From CAZQYC01 sp964597495 (GTDB lineage Bacteria; Pseudomonadota; Gammaproteobacteria; Steroidobacterales; Steroidobacteraceae): a stretch of DNA of 48,074 nucleotides. Below the pieces are notes generated by a model. The model had not been told where the DNA came from, did no database searches, and worked only from the letters and a program-made list of their open reading frames with translations. Of the stretch, positions 8,213-16,224 are shown piece after piece. Position 1 is the first letter of the stretch; each line of letters starts with the position of its first letter. The position numbers were made by a program, and so were the translations under genes. The stretch spans positions 1 to 48,074 of the forward strand of contig CAZQYC010000021.1 of assembly GCA_964597495.1 (NCBI GenBank), read 5' to 3'.

Positions 8213-8500
8213 CTACCTTATTCCAGAATAGAGGTCTTTCCATTCTGGATTCGATTCTTCAATGAGCCGAACTTTCCAATTACGCTTCCATTCTTTGATT
8301 CGCTTTTCGCGCAAGACTGCACTATCCATCGTGGCATGCAATTCATACCAAACGAGGTGGATTACTCGATATTTCGACGTAAAACCTTTCACTGCATGGT
8401 TTTTGTGTTGCCATACTCCCGAAGGCAAATCGGAAGTAACCCCGGTATAGAGCGTTCCATGGCGATAACTTGCCATGATGTAGACGCACGGTATTTTCAT
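8213..8500 (-). CDS. GIY-YIG domain protein, catalytic Arg position altered
   Basis: 95 residues from ATG 8500, chosen because AAAAGGA lies upstream at good spacing. The GIY-YIG core is clear: CVYIMAS, then GTLYTGVTSDL, and a late Glu in REKRIKEWKR, as in the small UPF0213-type nucleases. In relatives the segment after GVT(S/N)DL reads (V/L)RR-hydrophobic-WxH, with the catalytic Arg four residues before His. Here it reads PSGVWQH, so Gly replaces that Arg. Its C-terminus (LYSGIR, stop) lies in the 55-bp sequence that also ends the upstream contig. It is divergent from the M81 gene. Function beyond possible DNA binding is unclear, and it may be inactive. Confidence 0.8.
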   Translation of the reverse strand: MKIPCVYIMASYRHGTLYTGVTSDLPSGVWQHKNHAVKGFTSKYRVIHLVWYELHATMDSAVLREKRIKEWKRNWKVRLIEESNPEWKDLYSGIR

Positions 8501-8583
8501 TTCGAAATCCTTTTCGCAATGGGATTGAGACGGCCATGTAAATTGCGGAGAATTAGATTCTCTGCGCACACGGGGTCATTAGT

Positions 8584-10065
8584 ATGCGTATTGCCGTCGG
8601 CGGTTTCCAGCACGAAACGAATACGTTCGCGCCGGTGAAGGCAACGCTCGCCGATTTTGAAGCGGCCGACGCATGGCCTGGACTGGTGCGCGGCGGTGAC
8701 TTGCTCGATGCCGTACGCGGCATCAATTTGCCGATCGCCGGTTTCATCGATGCCGCGCATGCCGACGGGCATCATGTCGAGCCGTTGCTTTGGTGCTCGG
8801 CGACACCCTCCGCACACGTCACACGTAATGCCTTCGAAAGCATCGCAACGCAGTTGATCGAGCGACTGCGGGCTCTGGGTTCGATCGATGCCGTGTATCT
8901 CGACTTGCATGGGGCGATGGTTGCCGAACACATCGACGATGCAGATGGCGAAATTCTGAAGCGAGTGCGGCAAGTCGTCGGCGAAGCGCTGCCGATCGTC
9001 GCGAGTCTCGATTTTCACGCCAATGTCTCGGCGGCGATGGTCGAACATGCATCCGCGCTGTGTTCGTACCGAACCTATCCGCACGTCGATATGGCGGAGA
9101 GCGGCGCGCGTACGTGGCGTGCGCTGAGAGCGCTTCCCGGCGGTAGGATCGCGCGCTCTATCGCGCAATTGCCTTTCCTCATTCCGCTCACCTCGCAGTG
9201 CACGCTGATCGATCCGCTCGCGTCGCTCATGCCGGCAGCGGAAAACATGGAACACGGATCGATAGTCGCCTGTAATTTCACACCGGGATTTCCTGCGACC
9301 GACGTGGCCGATTGCGGACCGGCGGTGTTCGCCTATGGAACCGACGAACGCGCAACCCATGCAGCCGTGCAGTCACTCATTGCCCAAGTCGCCGAGCGCG
9401 AAGGCGACTTTGTCTTAAAGATTTTCACGATCGAACAAACGCTGCGTGAACTCGATATGTACACGCCGGCGCGCGGACGACCCGTTATTCTGGCCGATAC
9501 GCAAGACAATCCCGGCGGCGGCGGCAATGCGGATACGACATCGCTGCTCAAGGCACTCGCTGCGCATCGTGTGCCGTCGGTACTAGCAGGTGTTCTCTTC
9601 GATCCCGATGCCGCTGCGCGCGCGCAGGCGGCGGGTATCGGAGCGACGCTTCAATTGGACTTAGGCGCCGGCACGCGTTTCGCCGGTGAAACGCCGATGA
9701 GCGGATCATTCAAGGTGCTGGCGCTGGGCGATGGCCGCTTTACGGGGACCGGTCCCTTTTATAAAGGAGCTCGGATGGCGCTTGGACCGATGGCCTTGCT
9801 TCGCAGCGGCGAACTGTCGATCGTGGTCGCGAGCAAGAAACAGCAGGCGGCAGACCAGGCCATGTTTCGACATCTCGGCATCGACCCGCGCGACTTTGCG
9901 GTGCTCGCACTGAAGAGCTCGGTTCACTTTCGCGCCGACTTCGGTTCACTGGCGGGCCGCGTGTTAGTCGTCGAGGCACCCGGACCGAACATCGCCGATC
10001 CGGCGAAGCTTCCCTTTCGCAAACTGCGACCGTCCCTGCGTACGAGCCCACGATCGCATCGCTGA
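8584..10065 (+). CDS. M81 family metallopeptidase (MlrC/microcystinase C-like)
   Basis: 493 residues matching M81. There is an N-terminal RIAVGGFQHETNTFAP motif, DLHGAM near residue 110, DFHANVS near 145, YRTYPHVDM near 165, and a C-terminal half with a DNPGGGG motif and an APGPNIADP segment near the end. The conserved His and Asp residues are presumed zinc ligands. The characterised member MlrC hydrolyses linear microcystin fragments next to an iso-linked glutamate; most members are uncharacterised. It lies 124 bp upstream of the ethanolamine-type permease on the same strand. A role in removing a gamma-glutamyl group in this pathway is an inference. Start has only a weak GGGG upstream. Confidence 0.88.
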   Translation: MRIAVGGFQHETNTFAPVKATLADFEAADAWPGLVRGGDLLDAVRGINLPIAGFIDAAHADGHHVEPLLWCSATPSAHVTRNAFESIATQLIERLRALGSIDAVYLDLHGAMVAEHIDDADGEILKRVRQVVGEALPIVASLDFHANVSAAMVEHASALCSYRTYPHVDMAESGARTWRALRALPGGRIARSIAQLPFLIPLTSQCTLIDPLASLMPAAENMEHGSIVACNFTPGFPATDVADCGPAVFAYGTDERATHAAVQSLIAQVAEREGDFVLKIFTIEQTLRELDMYTPARGRPVILADTQDNPGGGGNADTTSLLKALAAHRVPSVLAGVLFDPDAAARAQAAGIGATLQLDLGAGTRFAGETPMSGSFKVLALGDGRFTGTGPFYKGARMALGPMALLRSGELSIVVASKKQQAADQAMFRHLGIDPRDFAVLALKSSVHFRADFGSLAGRVLVVEAPGPNIADPAKLPFRKLRPSLRTSPRSHR

Positions 10066-10189
10066 GGATCTGGCGGAACTAAGGCCAATCCTACTTTGCG
10101 TCGAGCATTAAGACGACGGCGATGCAACGACCTATACTCGACGCTGCAAGTTTCCAACGCTAATAACTTGAACCGTCAGCGGGGGATCG

Positions 10190-11743
10190 ATGTTCGCAAA
10201 GAAGTCCGTCGGGTCGGTGACGTATCAAAATGCCGATAAGGAGTATTTCGAGAAACGCGGACTCAAGCGCCATGCACGCGTATGGTCGCTTTGGGCGCTC
10301 GGCGTCGGCGCCGTGATCTCCGGCCAATTCTCGGGGTGGAATCTTGGGTTCGCGGTCGGCGGCTTCGGCGGCTTGTTCTGGGCAACCATCATTATTGCCG
10401 CGATGTATTTCGGATTGGTGTTTTCACTGGCCGAGATGTCGCCGGCCTTGCCGCATACGGGCGGCGCCTATTCCTTCGCTCGCACTGCCATGGGACCGTG
10501 GGGCGGCTTCCTCACCGGTCTCGCTGAAAACATCGAATACGTGTTAACGCCAGCGGTGGTGGTGTTCTTCGCGGGTTCTTATCTCTCGTCGATCTTCGGC
10601 ACGCCGACCAGCCTACAACCACTCTGGTGGCTGGGTTGTTATCTCGTGTTCGTCGGCCTCAATCTGATCGGCGTGGAGAATTCCTTCAAGGTCACGGTGA
10701 TCATCACGCTCATGGCGCTGGCCGTGCTGGCCATTTACTGGGCCACTGCGATTCCTCACTTCGATTTTCCTCGCTGGGCGCTCAATGTCGGTGCCGGCCC
10801 CGACGGCAAGGCCATCGAATTGTCGGACGGTAATGGACCATTCATGCCCTTCGGTTTCGGCGGCGTGCTCGCGTGCCTTCCCTTTGCGGTGTGGTTATTT
10901 CTCGCCATCGAGGAACTGCCTCTCGCGGCGGAAGAAACGCACGACCCGAAGCGCGACATGCCCACCGGCATTATCTCCGGCATGGTGACGTTATTCGTTT
11001 CCGGCGTGTTGATTCTCTTCTTGAACGCGGGCGTCGGTTCGACGGAAGCCGACAAGATGCACGGGGCCTTCACGCTCGGCACGTCCGGCGAACCCATTCT
11101 CGACGGATTCCGAGTCACGCTGGGCGGCGACATCGCGAAGATCCTCTCCGTGTTTGCCGTGATCGGATTGCTGGCGAGCTTTCACACCATCATTTTTGCG
11201 TACGGCCGGCAAATCTATTCGCTGTCGCGCGCCGGGTATTTCCCGCAGTTCCTGTCGGTGACGCACGGCAAGCACCGCACCCCGAACGCTGCATTGATCG
11301 GCGGCGGTGTAGTCGGATTGGTAGTCATGACCGTGGTGTACTACTTATTCGGCGCCGAATCCGCAGGCTCGACCATCGGCGGCGTGCTGCTCAACATGTC
11401 GGTGTTCGGTGCGATGATTTCGTACGCAGCCCAAGGCGTATCGTTCATCATTCTACGTCGCAACCATAAAAACATCGCACGGCCCTACCGCAGTCCTCTG
11501 GGTATACCGGGCGCCGTAGTTACGATCGTCATCGCGCTCGTCACACTGTATGTGCAGCTTAAAGATCCGGTCTATCAGAAAGGTGTCTTGGGCGTAGCGG
11601 TGTGGTATGCGATCGGCATTCTCTACTTCGCTCTCGTCGCTCGGCACCGACTCGTTCTTTCGCCCGAGGAAGAATTTGCCATGACGGGTGGGCAACATGG
11701 TCATCCGGAAAGCGAAGGGTATGGGCATACGAAAGTGACCTGA
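10190..11743 (+). CDS. APC-family permease, ethanolamine permease type
   Basis: 517 residues with about 12 hydrophobic helices and an N-terminal cytoplasmic tail (VTYQNADKEYFEKRGLKRHA) typical of the ethanolamine/amino acid permease group. The LPHTGGAYSFARTAMGPWGG segment followed by LAENIEYVLTPAVVVFF closely resembles ethanolamine permeases. It would import ethanolamine or a related small amine by proton symport. GGGGGA lies just upstream of the ATG. The next genes encode a glutamine-synthetase-like ligase and an aldehyde dehydrogenase, supporting amine import. A REP hairpin and a three-armed repeat follow the stop. Confidence 0.85.
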   Translation: MFAKKSVGSVTYQNADKEYFEKRGLKRHARVWSLWALGVGAVISGQFSGWNLGFAVGGFGGLFWATIIIAAMYFGLVFSLAEMSPALPHTGGAYSFARTAMGPWGGFLTGLAENIEYVLTPAVVVFFAGSYLSSIFGTPTSLQPLWWLGCYLVFVGLNLIGVENSFKVTVIITLMALAVLAIYWATAIPHFDFPRWALNVGAGPDGKAIELSDGNGPFMPFGFGGVLACLPFAVWLFLAIEELPLAAEETHDPKRDMPTGIISGMVTLFVSGVLILFLNAGVGSTEADKMHGAFTLGTSGEPILDGFRVTLGGDIAKILSVFAVIGLLASFHTIIFAYGRQIYSLSRAGYFPQFLSVTHGKHRTPNAALIGGGVVGLVVMTVVYYLFGAESAGSTIGGVLLNMSVFGAMISYAAQGVSFIILRRNHKNIARPYRSPLGIPGAVVTIVIALVTLYVQLKDPVYQKGVLGVAVWYAIGILYFALVARHRLVLSPEEEFAMTGGQHGHPESEGYGHTKVT

Positions 11744-11746
11744 AAG

Positions 11747-11772
11747 GTCGCCCCGGCATAGGCCGGGGTCTC
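11747..11772. repeat. Single REP palindrome after the permease gene
   Basis: GTCGCCCCGGC-ata-GGCCGGGGTCTC begins four bases after the permease stop, as at 7785 after the S9 gene. It is a probable mRNA 3'-end element between the permease and the ligase genes. Confidence 0.75.
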
Positions 11773-11791
11773 TCGGAAACTTAGGAATTTA

Positions 11792-11871
11792 AGATGGATA
11801 CCGGCTTAAGGCCTACATGGATGTAGGTCATACCAGAAACGCAGGAGCAGTTTCAGGTACGCCGGTATGAC
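11792..11871 (+). repeat. Three-armed 80-bp structured repeat, copy C
   Basis: Outer stem ATACCGGC/GCCGGTAT (perfect 8 bp), arm one CCTACAT-gg-ATGTAGG, arm two ACCAGAAAC-gcaggagca-GTTTCAGGT. It lies between the permease and the ligase genes, about 90 bp upstream of the ligase start, so it would be in the leader of a read-through transcript. Nearly identical to copy A. Confidence 0.85.
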
Positions 11872-11959
11872 AAGCCTAAGAAAGAGAGAAAAAGCGAAGC
11901 TGATTTGACGAGTCGTCGCAAAGACATAGCGCTAACGTGGTGAACTTCGAGGCATGACC

Positions 11960-13327
11960 ATGGAACCAAGAGCAGTCAGAACGATCGCCGATGCGAAGGC
12001 GATCGTGGAGGAACGCAATTGCGCGTACGTCAAAGTCGGCGTCGCCGACGTCGACGGTATCTTGCGCGGTAAATATATTTCCCGTGCGAAGTTTTTATCT
12101 GCGCTCGAAAGCGGTTTCGGATTCTGCGACGTCGTGCTCGGGTGGGATTGTCAGGACCAGCTCTACGACAACGTGAAATACACCGGCTGGCACACGGGCT
12201 ACCCCGACGCTCCCGTGCGTCTGCTTCCGGACACTTGCCGCGTCCTGCCGCTCGAAGACAACGGCCTGTTCTTTCTCGGCGAGTTCTCACCACCTGCCGA
12301 TCCCGTGTGCCCGCGCACGCTGCTCCGTCGAGTACTGGACCGCGCGGCACGCATGGGCTTCAGCGCCTACACCGGTTTCGAATACGAAGTCTTTTTCTTT
12401 CGCGAGACGCCGGAATCCGCCCGCGAGAAAAACTATCGCAACTTGGTGCCCATGGCGCCGGGCTGGTTCGGTTACTCGGTGATTCGCAATTCCGCCGGCG
12501 CGGAGTTCTACCGCAAGATGCTGGCCTTCTGCGACGCGATGGATTTCGGCATCGAAGGCCTGCACGAGGAAACCGGTGCGGGCGTGATCGAGGCGGCCAT
12601 CACCTTCGATCATTCGCTGGCCGCCGCCGACAAGGCGCTGTTGTTCAAAACGTTCGTTAAGGTCCTGGCGCAGCAGAACGGCATGCTCGCCACGTTCATG
12701 GCGAAGTGGTCGCGCGACTGGCCCGGACAAAGCGGTCACATTCACCTATCACTCAAGAATCAAGATGGCACGCCGGTGTTTTACGAAGCTGGAAAACCAT
12801 ACTCCATGAGCGACACGATGCGACACTTTGTCGGCGGGCAGCAGAAGCTCATGCCCGAGTTGCTGGCGATGGTCTCGCCGACGGTGAATTCTTACAGGCG
12901 CCTTATTCCCGGTTTCTGGGCACCCACCGATTCGACCTGGGGCGTCGAAAACAGAACAACGGCCCTACGGGTGATTCCCGGCAGCGCAAAATCGCAACGC
13001 GTGGAGTATCGCGTCGCAGCTGCGGACGCCAATCCGTATGTGATTCTGTCGGCTGCACTGGCATCGGGACTGTACGGCATCGAAAACAAGATCGAACCCG
13101 AGCCCGTCGTCGAAGGCAACGCTTACGACAAGAAATTTCCCGAACGGCTCGCGCTGCCGCGTACGCTCTGGGAAGCGGCGCAGCGTCTTAAGAAATCCAA
13201 GATGGCGCGCGATTGGTTCGGCGATGCTTTCGTCGATCACTTCGCAGCCACTCGCGAGTGGGAAGAACGCGAGTTCCGCAAGCACATCACCGACTGGGAG
13301 CTGGCAAGATATTTCGAGATCATTTGA
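11960..13327 (+). CDS. Glutamine-synthetase-like gamma-glutamyl amide ligase
   Basis: 455 residues of the GlnA superfamily. Visible blocks are an N-terminal VGVADVDGILRGKY, the metal-binding GFEYEVFFF, GLHEETGAG, GQSGHIHLSL, the ATP/Glu-binding NSYRRLIPG and WGVENRTTALRV, and VEYRVAAADANPYV. This type ATP-dependently joins glutamate to an amine rather than ammonia, as in PuuA, IpuC and GlnA4. Given the ethanolamine-type permease upstream and alcohol/aldehyde dehydrogenases downstream, gamma-glutamyl-ethanolamide synthetase is the best guess. ATG 11960 is preferred over 11954 because GAGG lies seven bases before it. The aldehyde dehydrogenase gene follows after 28 bp. Confidence 0.85.
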   Translation: MEPRAVRTIADAKAIVEERNCAYVKVGVADVDGILRGKYISRAKFLSALESGFGFCDVVLGWDCQDQLYDNVKYTGWHTGYPDAPVRLLPDTCRVLPLEDNGLFFLGEFSPPADPVCPRTLLRRVLDRAARMGFSAYTGFEYEVFFFRETPESAREKNYRNLVPMAPGWFGYSVIRNSAGAEFYRKMLAFCDAMDFGIEGLHEETGAGVIEAAITFDHSLAAADKALLFKTFVKVLAQQNGMLATFMAKWSRDWPGQSGHIHLSLKNQDGTPVFYEAGKPYSMSDTMRHFVGGQQKLMPELLAMVSPTVNSYRRLIPGFWAPTDSTWGVENRTTALRVIPGSAKSQRVEYRVAAADANPYVILSAALASGLYGIENKIEPEPVVEGNAYDKKFPERLALPRTLWEAAQRLKKSKMARDWFGDAFVDHFAATREWEEREFRKHITDWELARYFEII

Positions 13328-13355
13328 TACTGATTTGATTAGCAGTTCCCATTCC

Positions 13356-14741
13356 ATGTTGCAACGTACTATTTCCCCGGTCGACGGCAGTGTTTATATA
13401 GAACGTCCGCTGGCGACGGATGCCGATATCGATCGAGTGTTGGATCGCGCGCGCGCAGCGCAGCGCGACTGGCGCGACGTAGCAATTCCCGACCGGGCAA
13501 AAATCCTCAAGCGGTTTTGCGAAGCGTTCGAAGCGCGTCGCGAAGCGATAGCGCTCGAATTGTCGTGGCAAATGGGGCGGCCCATTCGCTATGCGCCGAA
13601 TGAAGTGAGGGGCACGCTGGAACGGGCCAGACACATGATCGACATTGCGCCACGCGCGCTAGCCGACATCGATCCGGGACCCAAGGAAAACCTCACCCGG
13701 TTCATTCGCCGCGAACCACTGGGCGTCGTGCTCGCGATTGCAGCTTGGAACTATCCTTATCTCATCGCGATCAACTGCGTCGTTCCGGCGCTCATGGCCG
13801 GCAACGCCGTAGTGCTGAAGCATTCTGCGCAAACGCCGTTGTGCGCCGAGCGCTTTGCCGAATGCTTTAAGGAGGCGGGACTTCCGGACGGCCTCTTCCA
13901 AGTGTTGCACATGAATCATGAACACACCGAGCGCACCATGCGAGATGCACGCGTCGATTTCATCGCGTTCACCGGCTCGGTGGCCGGCGGTCACGCGGTA
14001 CAACGCGCTCTTGCGGATCGCTTCATCGGCACGGGACTCGAACTAGGCGGTTGCGATCCGGTCTATGTGCGCAACGATGCGAACCTTGACCATGCGATCG
14101 AGAACGTCGTCGACGGCGCCTATTTCAACAGCGGTCAATCGTGTTGCGGTCTGCAGCGCGTTTACGTTCACTCCGCCGTATATGAGAGGTTCGTCGAAGG
14201 CTTCGTGGAACTCACCCGAAACTATCGACTGGGCAATCCGCTTGAGAGCGAAACGACGTTGGGTCCCGTCGTTAGAACGGCGGCAGCGGAGGAAATTCGC
14301 AAACAAATTGCCGCGTCGATAAGCGCTGGCGCCAAACCGGCTATCGCGGCGAAAGGATTCGCCACCGATAAAAATGGAACACCGTACGTTGCACCCGAAG
14401 TGCTGTTGAACGCGGATCACTCGATGCCGGTGATGCGCGAGGAAATCTTCGGGCCCGTAGCCGGCATCATGCGCGTGAAATCGGACGATGAAGCCATTAA
14501 GCTCATGAACGACTCGCGATACGGCCTGACTGCCGCCATCTGGACGCAGGATGAAACCGCCGCGCTCAAGATCGGCGAGCAAATCGACACCGGCACGTGG
14601 TTCATGAATCGCTGCGATTATTTGGACCCTGCCCTCGCGTGGGTAGGCGTGAAGGACTCCGGACGCGGCTGCACCCTGTCGGTCGTCGGCTACGAACAAC
14701 TCACTCGGCCAAAATCATTTCATTTGCGTACGCGTATTTAA
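13356..14741 (+). CDS. NAD(P)-dependent aldehyde dehydrogenase
   Basis: 461 residues with all ALDH landmarks: WNYPY with Asn132, the FTGSVAGG cofactor turn, the general base Glu229 in LELGG, and the nucleophile Cys263 in GQSCCG. The C-terminal EIFGPVAGI block is present. It probably oxidises an aldehyde made by the iron alcohol dehydrogenase downstream, giving a gamma-glutamyl amino acid in the proposed pathway. A longer reading frame extends upstream into the ligase gene, but the ATG at 13356 starts exactly where ALDH similarity begins (ISPVDG). It lies 28 bp after the ligase, so the two are co-transcribed. The cofactor and true substrate are not determined. Confidence 0.92.
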   Translation: MLQRTISPVDGSVYIERPLATDADIDRVLDRARAAQRDWRDVAIPDRAKILKRFCEAFEARREAIALELSWQMGRPIRYAPNEVRGTLERARHMIDIAPRALADIDPGPKENLTRFIRREPLGVVLAIAAWNYPYLIAINCVVPALMAGNAVVLKHSAQTPLCAERFAECFKEAGLPDGLFQVLHMNHEHTERTMRDARVDFIAFTGSVAGGHAVQRALADRFIGTGLELGGCDPVYVRNDANLDHAIENVVDGAYFNSGQSCCGLQRVYVHSAVYERFVEGFVELTRNYRLGNPLESETTLGPVVRTAAAEEIRKQIAASISAGAKPAIAAKGFATDKNGTPYVAPEVLLNADHSMPVMREEIFGPVAGIMRVKSDDEAIKLMNDSRYGLTAAIWTQDETAALKIGEQIDTGTWFMNRCDYLDPALAWVGVKDSGRGCTLSVVGYEQLTRPKSFHLRTRI

Positions 14742-14849
14742 GATACGCCCTACACAGAATCAACGCGTCCATGCATATCTTCTCGCTCGGACGTACAAAA
14801 TCATGCATTTGCGTTTTATGTAATTCGTTTGCAACCAAATACTAGACTT

Positions 14850-14868
14850 GTAACTACAGTGTAGTTAC
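14850..14868. promoter_or_regulatory. Palindromic operator upstream of brnTA
   Basis: GTAACTAC-agt-GTAGTTAC is a perfect 8-bp inverted repeat, 13 bases before the first ATG of brnT. Position and symmetry fit an operator for the dimeric BrnA antitoxin, which represses its own operon in the studied system. A TTGCAA at 14829 with TAACTA at 14851 may be the promoter, but the match is weak. Confidence 0.6.
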
Positions 14869-14880
14869 GATAGACCTATC

Positions 14881-15174
14881 ATGATGGACGTGGTATTTGA
14901 ATGGAACGAAAGGAAGAACCGTGCGAATCGGAAGAAACATGGTATTTCCTTCGAGGAAGCTCGGACGGCATTTTTGGACGAGAACGCACGAGTTATGCCT
15001 GACTTGGAGCATTCTGACGATGAGGAACGTTTTGTTCTCCTCGGCCTGAGCACCTCTCTCAAGGTCCTTGTCGTATGTCACTGTTATCGGGAAAAAGATC
15101 GGGTCATACGGATCCTTTCCGCCCGAAAGGCAGATCGAGAGGAACAACGTCAATACCGATGGTGGCTCCGATGA
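14881..15174 (+). CDS. BrnT family toxin (RelE-fold ribonuclease)
   Basis: 97 residues with the BrnT signature: FEWNERKNRANRKKHGISFEEA at the start (W-D/N-x-x-K-...-N-x-x-KHG), a FVLLGLS strand, a LVVCHCYRE strand and the C-terminal RILSARKADREEQRQY segment. BrnT is an mRNA-cleaving toxin kept in check by BrnA. The stop overlaps the brnA start (ATGA), so the two are translationally coupled. Base composition is visibly lower in G+C than the flanking dehydrogenase genes, suggesting acquisition. The start may be either of two adjacent ATGs (14881 or 14884). Confidence 0.92.
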   Translation: MMDVVFEWNERKNRANRKKHGISFEEARTAFLDENARVMPDLEHSDDEERFVLLGLSTSLKVLVVCHCYREKDRVIRILSARKADREEQRQYRWWLR

Positions 15175-15380
15175 AGAAGCGCTACGATTTTTCGAAGTCC
15201 GTAAAAAATCCCTATCTCCGTAAGGCAAAGAAGCAGCTTACGATCCGCCTCGATGAAGATACGATTGATCATTTCCGAGCGTTAGCGGAAAAGAATGGAA
15301 TTCCCTACCAGAACCTCATCAATCTTTATCTACGGGATTGCGCAGAATCCGATCGCAAACTGAGCATGAAGTGGGAATGA
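15171..15380 (+). CDS. BrnA family antitoxin
   Basis: 69 residues. The N-terminal part (RYDFSKSVKNPYLRKAKK) contacts the toxin in this family. The second half, KQLTIRLDEDTIDHFRALAEKNGIPYQNLINLYL, is a ribbon-helix-helix DNA-binding fold that forms the dimer. It neutralises BrnT and represses the operon, presumably at the palindrome 14850-14868. The ATG at 15171 shares two bases with the toxin stop at 15172-15174. An in-frame ATG four codons earlier (15159) is possible but the coupled start is more usual. Confidence 0.9.
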   Translation: MKKRYDFSKSVKNPYLRKAKKQLTIRLDEDTIDHFRALAEKNGIPYQNLINLYLRDCAESDRKLSMKWE

Positions 15381-15510
15381 CTTGTAGCAAGCTCTTCGAG
15401 TGAAGGTAATTCGCAGCAACGCGCCGCTCAAGCATGGCGTCCATGGTTACGAATAGCTCGAATGCAATGCGTCGCGTATATTGAGCCATGCTAAACCGCA
15501 GTCAGCTCCT

Positions 15511-16167
15511 ATGACGCAACGCTGCGTGTTCATTACCGGTGCCACCGGCTACATGGGTCGTGCTCTCATTCCGGCGCTACTGACCCGAGGCCATCGCGTC
15601 CGGGCGCTCACTCGAAAGGAAAGCGTAGACCGCGTTCCCCACGGCGCTGAAGTCGTCATCGGGAACGCTCTGGATGCAACGACTTTCTTGAACGCCGTTG
15701 CGCCTGCCGACACAGTGGTCCATTTGATTGGCACGCCGCATCCCAGTCCCGCCAAGGCGGCAAGTTTTCGCGCCGTCGATCTTCCCTCCGTTGACGCTGC
15801 GTTGACTGCGGCGCAGGCGGCAGGGGTTAACCATTTTATCTATGTCAGCGTGGCGCATCCTGCACCGGTGATGCAAGCCTATATCGCCGTTCGCCAGGCT
15901 GGTGAAGCACGCATCCGTGCGAGTGGAATTCCGGCGACGATCCTGCGCCCTTGGTACGTGCTGGGCCCTGGGCATTACTGGCCGTACCTTCTCGTCCCGT
16001 TTTATGCGATCTTCACGTTGCTGCCGCCTACACGGGAAGGCGCTCGACGTCTTGGTTTGGTTTCGCTGGCACAGATGGTAGGCGCGCTGGTCAAATACAT
16101 CGAGGAAGGACCAGAGGGAGCACGAGTTGTTGACGTTCCTGGTATCCGAGCTGCGAATGCTGCCTAG
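15511..16167 (+). CDS. NAD(P)H-binding atypical SDR (NmrA-like)
   Basis: 218 residues from the ATG at 15511. A TTG ten codons earlier is also in frame, but the Rossmann domain begins right after this ATG. It has the dinucleotide-binding GATGYMG motif, a basic ALTRK after the second strand that favours NADP, VVHLIG near residue 80, and an FIYVSVAHPAP strand in place of the usual YxxxK catalytic pair. The lack of YxxxK fits the complex-I-associated/NmrA-type atypical SDRs, which often act as redox sensors or isomerases. It sits between brnTA and a macrodomain gene, inside a cassette interrupting the amine pathway. Substrate unknown. Confidence 0.8.
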   Translation: MTQRCVFITGATGYMGRALIPALLTRGHRVRALTRKESVDRVPHGAEVVIGNALDATTFLNAVAPADTVVHLIGTPHPSPAKAASFRAVDLPSVDAALTAAQAAGVNHFIYVSVAHPAPVMQAYIAVRQAGEARIRASGIPATILRPWYVLGPGHYWPYLLVPFYAIFTLLPPTREGARRLGLVSLAQMVGALVKYIEEGPEGARVVDVPGIRAANAA

Positions 16168-16224
16168 CCTCGACGGACATGCGAGGACGCCTGTATTGGC
16201 GTAAACACGAACCTTCGGAACAAT

